From assembly GCF_018332655.1 (NCBI RefSeq), contig NZ_BOQL01000077.1:38675-102674 (forward strand): a DNA stretch of 64,000 bases, read 5' to 3'. This document shows, in pieces, positions 60,581 through 64,000 of the stretch. The notes beneath the pieces are model-generated. The model was not told where the DNA came from, made no database searches, and worked only from the letters and a program-made list of their open reading frames with translations. The translations under genes and the position numbers were made by a program. Numbering within the stretch: position 1 is the first letter of the stretch; every line of letters begins with the position of its first letter. The DNA is from Actinoplanes auranticolor. Its GTDB lineage: Bacteria > Actinomycetota > Actinomycetes > Mycobacteriales > Micromonosporaceae.

Positions 60581-61360
60581 ATGAACATCGTCGTACTGGT
60601 CAAGCAGGTACCCGACTCCGGTGCTGAGCGCACCCTGAGCCCGGGCGACAACACCGTCGAGCGGTCCTCGGCGAACAACGTCATCAACGAGATGGACGAG
60701 TACGCCATCGAGGAGGCGCTGAAGATCAAGGAGGCGCACGGTGGCGAGGTGACCGTGCTGACGATGGGACCCGAGCGCGCCACCGAGTCCATCCGCAAGG
60801 CGCTGTCCATGGGCCCCGACAAGGCCGTCCACATCACCGACGACGCCCTGCACGGCTCCTGCGCCGTCGCGACCTCCAAGGTCCTGGCCGCCGCCCTGGG
60901 CACCCTCAACGCCGACCTGGTGCTGTGCGGCGCCGAGTCGACCGACGGCCGGGTCCAGGTCATGCCGCACATGCTGGCCGAGCGGCTGGGCGTCGCGGCG
61001 CTCACCGGCGCCCGCAAGCTCACCGTCGACGGCAGCCAGCTGACCGCCGAGCGGCAGACCGACGAGGGCTACGAGGTCGTCACCGCGGCCACGCCGGCCG
61101 TGGTCAGCGTCTGGGACACCATCAACGAGCCGCGCTACCCCTCCTTCAAGGGCATCATGGCCGCGAAGAAGAAGCCGGTGCAGACCCTGTCGCTCGCCGA
61201 CCTGGGCGTCTCCGCCGACGAGGTCGGCGCCGCGGGCGCGACCTCCGCGGTCGTCGAGTTCGCGAAGCGGCCGCCGCGGTCGGCCGGCACCAAGATCACT
61301 GACGAGGGTACGGGCGGCGAGCAGCTCGTCGCGTACCTGGCCGCCGAGAAGTTCGTCTGA
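60581..61360 (+). CDS. etfB: Electron transfer flavoprotein beta subunit
   Basis: Takes electrons from acyl-CoA dehydrogenases, binding AMP and assembling with EtfA. The product is 259 aa. 'MNIVVLVKQVPDSGAERTLSPGD' and 'INEMDEYAIEEALKIKEAHGGEVTVLTMGPERATESIRKALSMGPDKAVHI' are typical. The ETF-beta signature is in 'LCGAESTDGRVQVMPHMLAERLGVAALTGARKL', and 'VSVWDTINEPRYPSFKGIMAAKKKP' holds the recognition-loop region. AGGAGGG lies upstream with long spacing. etfA follows by 14 bp. Confidence 0.95.
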   Translation: MNIVVLVKQVPDSGAERTLSPGDNTVERSSANNVINEMDEYAIEEALKIKEAHGGEVTVLTMGPERATESIRKALSMGPDKAVHITDDALHGSCAVATSKVLAAALGTLNADLVLCGAESTDGRVQVMPHMLAERLGVAALTGARKLTVDGSQLTAERQTDEGYEVVTAATPAVVSVWDTINEPRYPSFKGIMAAKKKPVQTLSLADLGVSADEVGAAGATSAVVEFAKRPPRSAGTKITDEGTGGEQLVAYLAAEKFV

Positions 61361-61374
61361 GAAGGGCTCCCACC

Positions 61375-62334
61375 ATGGCTGAAGTACTGGTCGTCGTCGA
61401 GGCCTCGCAGGCTTCCGGCGTCAAGAAGGTCACGCTCGAGATGCTGACCATCGCCCGCTCGCTGGGTTCGGTCTCGGCGGTCGTGCTCGGCGGCCCCGGC
61501 GCCGCGGCCGAGCTCGCCGGCAAGCTCGGCGAGTACGGCGCCGAGAAGATCTACGCCGCGGAGAGCGACGAGATCGACGGTTACCTGGTCGCTCCCAAGG
61601 CCACCGTCGTCGCCGAGCTGGTCAAGCGGATCCAGCCCGCCGCGGTCCTGCTGGGCTCCACCCAGGAGGGCAAGGAGATCGCCGGCCGGCTCGCCGTCAA
61701 GCTGGAGAACGGCCTGCTGGTCGACGCGGTCGAGGTGGCCGGGGACGGCACCGCGACCCAGGTGGTCTTCGCCGGCTCCACGATCGTCAAGTCCCGGGTC
61801 ACCAAGGGCGTGCCGATCATCACCATCCGCCCGAACTCGGTCACCCCGGCCCCGCAGGCGGCCACCCCGGCCGTCGAGCAGCTCACCGTGGTCGCCTCCG
61901 ACACCGACAAGCTGACCAAGGTCGTCGAGCGGGTCGCCGAGCAGAAGGGCTCGCGTCCCGAGCTCAGCGAGGCCTCGATCGTCGTGTCCGGCGGACGCGG
62001 CGTCGGCAACGCCGACAACTTCAAGCTGGTCGAGGAGACCGCCGACCTGCTCGGCGCCGCCGTGGGTGCCTCCCGCGCGGCGGTCGACTCCGGCTACTAC
62101 CCGCACCAGTTCCAGGTGGGCCAGACCGGCAAGACGGTCTCCCCGCAGCTGTACCTGGCCCTGGGCATCTCCGGCGCGATCCAGCACCGGGCGGGCATGC
62201 AGACCTCGAAGACCATCGTCGCGGTCAACAAGGACGCCGAGGCGCCGATCTTCGAGCTGGCCGATTTCGGTGTGGTGGGCGACCTGTTCAAGGTCGTACC
62301 CCAGGCCAACGACGAGATCCGCAAGCGCAAGTAA
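61375..62334 (+). CDS. etfA: Electron transfer flavoprotein alpha subunit
   Basis: FAD-binding partner of EtfB that passes electrons to the respiratory chain. The product is 319 aa. The C-terminal FAD domain is clear: 'VVSGGRGVGNADNFKLVEETADLLGAAVGASRAAVDSGYYPHQFQVGQTGKTVSPQLYLALGISGAIQHRAGMQTSKTIVAVNKDAEAPIFELADFGVVGDLFKVVP'. The N-terminal alpha domain has 'GSTQEGKEIAGRLAVKLENGLLVDAVEV'. The operon ends with the hairpin at 62345. It supports the acyl-CoA pathways elsewhere in the window. Confidence 0.96.
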   Translation: MAEVLVVVEASQASGVKKVTLEMLTIARSLGSVSAVVLGGPGAAAELAGKLGEYGAEKIYAAESDEIDGYLVAPKATVVAELVKRIQPAAVLLGSTQEGKEIAGRLAVKLENGLLVDAVEVAGDGTATQVVFAGSTIVKSRVTKGVPIITIRPNSVTPAPQAATPAVEQLTVVASDTDKLTKVVERVAEQKGSRPELSEASIVVSGGRGVGNADNFKLVEETADLLGAAVGASRAAVDSGYYPHQFQVGQTGKTVSPQLYLALGISGAIQHRAGMQTSKTIVAVNKDAEAPIFELADFGVVGDLFKVVPQANDEIRKRK

Positions 62335-62344
62335 CCAGCGCGAC

Positions 62345-62379
62345 GGAACGGCCCGGCGCCGCGTGCGCCGGGCCGTTCC
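62345..62379 (+). terminator. Terminator of etfBA
   Basis: Perfect 15-bp arms (62345-62359 and 62365-62379) with a 5-nt loop, 10 bp after the etfA stop. Confidence 0.85.
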
Positions 62380-62435
62380 CCGCTCCATCCATCCGGATCG
62401 TTTCGGTTGACGGCTCAAGGCATAAGCTTCACTTG

Positions 62436-63611
62436 ATGGCCTACCTGGATCACGCGGCGACCACGCCGATGCTCGCCGAAGCGCTCGACGCCTACGTCGC
62501 GGCCGCCCGCGAGGTCGGCAATCCGTCGTCCCTGCACGCGGCCGGCCGCTGGGCCCGCCGGCAGGTCGAGGAGTCCCGCGAGCGCATCGCCGCGGTGCTC
62601 GGCGCCCGCCCGTCCGAGGTGATCTTCACCAGCGGCGGGACGGAGAGCGACAACCTCGCGACCAAGGGCATCTACTGGGCCCGCCGGGGCGCCGACCGCC
62701 GCCGCAACCGGGTGGTGGCCTCAGCGGTCGAGCACCACGCGGTCCTGGACGCGGTCGAATGGCTGGCCACCCACGAGGGCGCCGAGGTCAGCTGGCTGCC
62801 GGTCGACGCGGCGGGCCGGGTCGACCCGGAAACGCTGGCCACTCTGGTGGCCGAGCACGGCGACGAGATCGCGGTGATCAGCACCCAGTGGGCGAACAAC
62901 GAGGTCGGCACGATCCAGCCGATCGACGAGCTGTCCCGGCTGGCGACGCAGGCCGGCATTCCCTTCCACACCGACGCCGTGCAGGCGGTGGGCCAGGTTC
63001 CGGTCGACTTCGCGGCCAGCGGCGTGGCGGCGCTCACGGTGACCGGACACAAGCTCGGCGGCCCGATCGGCGTCGGCGCGCTGCTGCTGGGCCGCGACAT
63101 CGCCGCGACCCCGCTGCTGCACGGCGGCGGCCAGGAGCGCGACGTCCGCTCCGGGACCCTGGACACCCCGGGGGTGGTCGCGTTCGCGGTGGCGGTCGAG
63201 GCCGCGGTCAAAACCCGCGAGGAGTACGCCCAGAGGGTGGCCGCCCTCCGCGACGAACTGGTGGAACGCATCCACAAGGCGATCCCGGACGCGGTCTTCA
63301 ACGGCCACGCCACGGACCGCCTGCCGGGCAACGCCCACTTCTCCTTCCCGGGTTGCGAGGGAGACGCCCTGCTGCTCCTCCTGGACGCCCAGGGCATCGC
63401 CTGCTCGACCGGCTCGGCGTGCTCGGCCGGAGTGGCCCAACCGTCACACGTCCTGCTGGCCATGGGCGCAGACAACGACCGCGCCCGCTCATCACTGCGC
63501 TTCACCCTCGGCCACACCTCAACGGTCGAAGACGTGGACACGCTGCTAGCAGCCCTGCCGGGCGCGGTCGAGCGCGCCCGCCGCGCAACAGCGTGGAAAA
63601 CACCCCGCTGA
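62436..63611 (+). CDS. Cysteine desulfurase (NifS/IscS type)
   Basis: PLP enzyme releasing sulfur from cysteine for Fe-S clusters or tRNA thiolation. The product is 391 aa. 'YLDHAATTPM', 'GNPSSLHAAGRWAR' and 'FTSGGTESDNLA' open the fold. The PLP lysine is Lys206 in 'VTGHKLGGPIGVGALLL', and the catalytic Cys329 is in 'CSTGSACSAGVAQPSHVL'. ATG at 62436 has no ribosome site, and CATAAG lies 11 bp upstream, so leaderless translation is possible. In many actinobacteria a gene like this is followed by mnmA; here the window ends before any such gene can be confirmed. Confidence 0.93.
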   Translation: MAYLDHAATTPMLAEALDAYVAAAREVGNPSSLHAAGRWARRQVEESRERIAAVLGARPSEVIFTSGGTESDNLATKGIYWARRGADRRRNRVVASAVEHHAVLDAVEWLATHEGAEVSWLPVDAAGRVDPETLATLVAEHGDEIAVISTQWANNEVGTIQPIDELSRLATQAGIPFHTDAVQAVGQVPVDFAASGVAALTVTGHKLGGPIGVGALLLGRDIAATPLLHGGGQERDVRSGTLDTPGVVAFAVAVEAAVKTREEYAQRVAALRDELVERIHKAIPDAVFNGHATDRLPGNAHFSFPGCEGDALLLLLDAQGIACSTGSACSAGVAQPSHVLLAMGADNDRARSSLRFTLGHTSTVEDVDTLLAALPGAVERARRATAWKTPR

Positions 63612-64000
63612 CCCACGGCTGCGCTCACTGCCCACCGATTGCTCCGCCTGCGGGTCCGGTCCCTGCCATGCGCTGCTGAGCGCCCCACCACCGGCTCGGT
63701 CTCGGCCCGGGCGGGGCCGCCCGGCTCGGCTACCCAGGTCCGCCTGACCCGGCACTCCGCCGGTCCGGCCGGCTGCTTGTTCGCCGGCCCGGCCGTGGTT
63801 GGTCTTTGTTGATTGGTCTTGGGTGGTGGCTGGTCTGGGTTGGTCGGTCTTGGGCCGTCGCCGGTCCGGACTGATCATCTTGGCCGACCTCGCTGCTCGG
63901 TCGCCTGCGCTGGGCTGGGACGCCCGGCGTCCGCCGCCCTGCGGCTGCGTAGCAGCCCTCCATCGTTTTCGCCCGGACGGTGGCGGCACTGGGTCGGGAC
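63612..64000. other. Terminal 389 bp without a supportable gene
   Basis: From about 63785 to 63865 the plus strand is strongly G/T-biased with repeated TTGGTCTT-like words. No frame on either strand gives a protein-like product; frames are rich in Arg, Pro and Gly. No rRNA or tRNA pattern is visible. Confidence 0.5.

Overview
The window is high-GC actinobacterial DNA. Several features point to Micromonosporaceae, perhaps Actinoplanes or a relative: many GTG starts, leaderless-looking promoters, a NucS mismatch endonuclease, a MurA with Asp at the fosfomycin position, FilP-like coiled-coil proteins and a 1654-residue NAD-glutamate dehydrogenase. That placement is inference. No rRNA, tRNA, CRISPR array, transposase, integrase or phage gene was seen, so this looks like chromosomal backbone with a few variable intergenic patches.

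Layout. 1-1194 is the 3' part of murA. 1.4-2.7 kb holds a small membrane protein and 3-hydroxybutyryl-CoA dehydrogenase. 2.7-9.9 kb is a minus-strand run of six closely packed genes: DUF4126 protein, multi-pass membrane protein, FtsK/SpoIIIE-type ATPase, small membrane protein, ABC ATPase, ABC permease. 9.9-16.7 kb has nucS, a second ABC exporter pair, an aldehyde dehydrogenase, a small CxxC protein, an alpha/beta hydrolase and an AI-2E-type permease. 16.8-23 kb has two filament-type coiled-coil proteins, then methylmalonyl-CoA epimerase, thiolase and meaB, an order I recall from the Streptomyces filP/scy region and partly from M. tuberculosis (murA, nucS, epimerase, fadA4, thioredoxin). 23-30 kb has PadR and a flavin monooxygenase, a diguanylate cyclase, an orphan sugar-binding lipoprotein, a Pr6Pr membrane protein and a thermolysin-family protease. 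30-37.6 kb has icmA, a thioredoxin/TPR protein, an arginase-fold protein with a very long repetitive acidic tail, and a MecA-like penicillin-binding lipoprotein.

37.8-42.7 kb is NAD-glutamate dehydrogenase. 42.8-47.2 kb has two TetR systems with clear palindromic operators, separated by a 692-bp gene-free stretch with two DnaA boxes and a 41-42-bp tandem repeat. 47.2-51.8 kb has a family 3 glycosidase, a ROK regulator, an ABC ATPase and ribokinase. 51.8-54.2 kb holds a split Aer-type receptor (PAS protein plus soluble MCP signalling protein) and two small membrane proteins. 54.2-63.6 kb has enoyl-CoA hydratase, a secreted or anchored small protein, a membrane-anchored Hsp70-like protein, an IlvG-type ThDP enzyme, two DUF202 proteins, etfBA and a cysteine desulfurase.

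Theme. Acyl-CoA and branched-chain/odd-chain acid metabolism recurs: 3-hydroxyacyl-CoA dehydrogenase, thiolase, epimerase, MeaB, isobutyryl-CoA mutase, enoyl-CoA hydratase and ETF. Four of these loci share a 16-bp near-palindrome (consensus about CTGARCGWTSGYTARG) placed over or beside the promoter, which suggests one regulator controls them. I consider this shared site, the six-gene FtsK/ABC cluster and the TetR/DCC operon the most useful leads.
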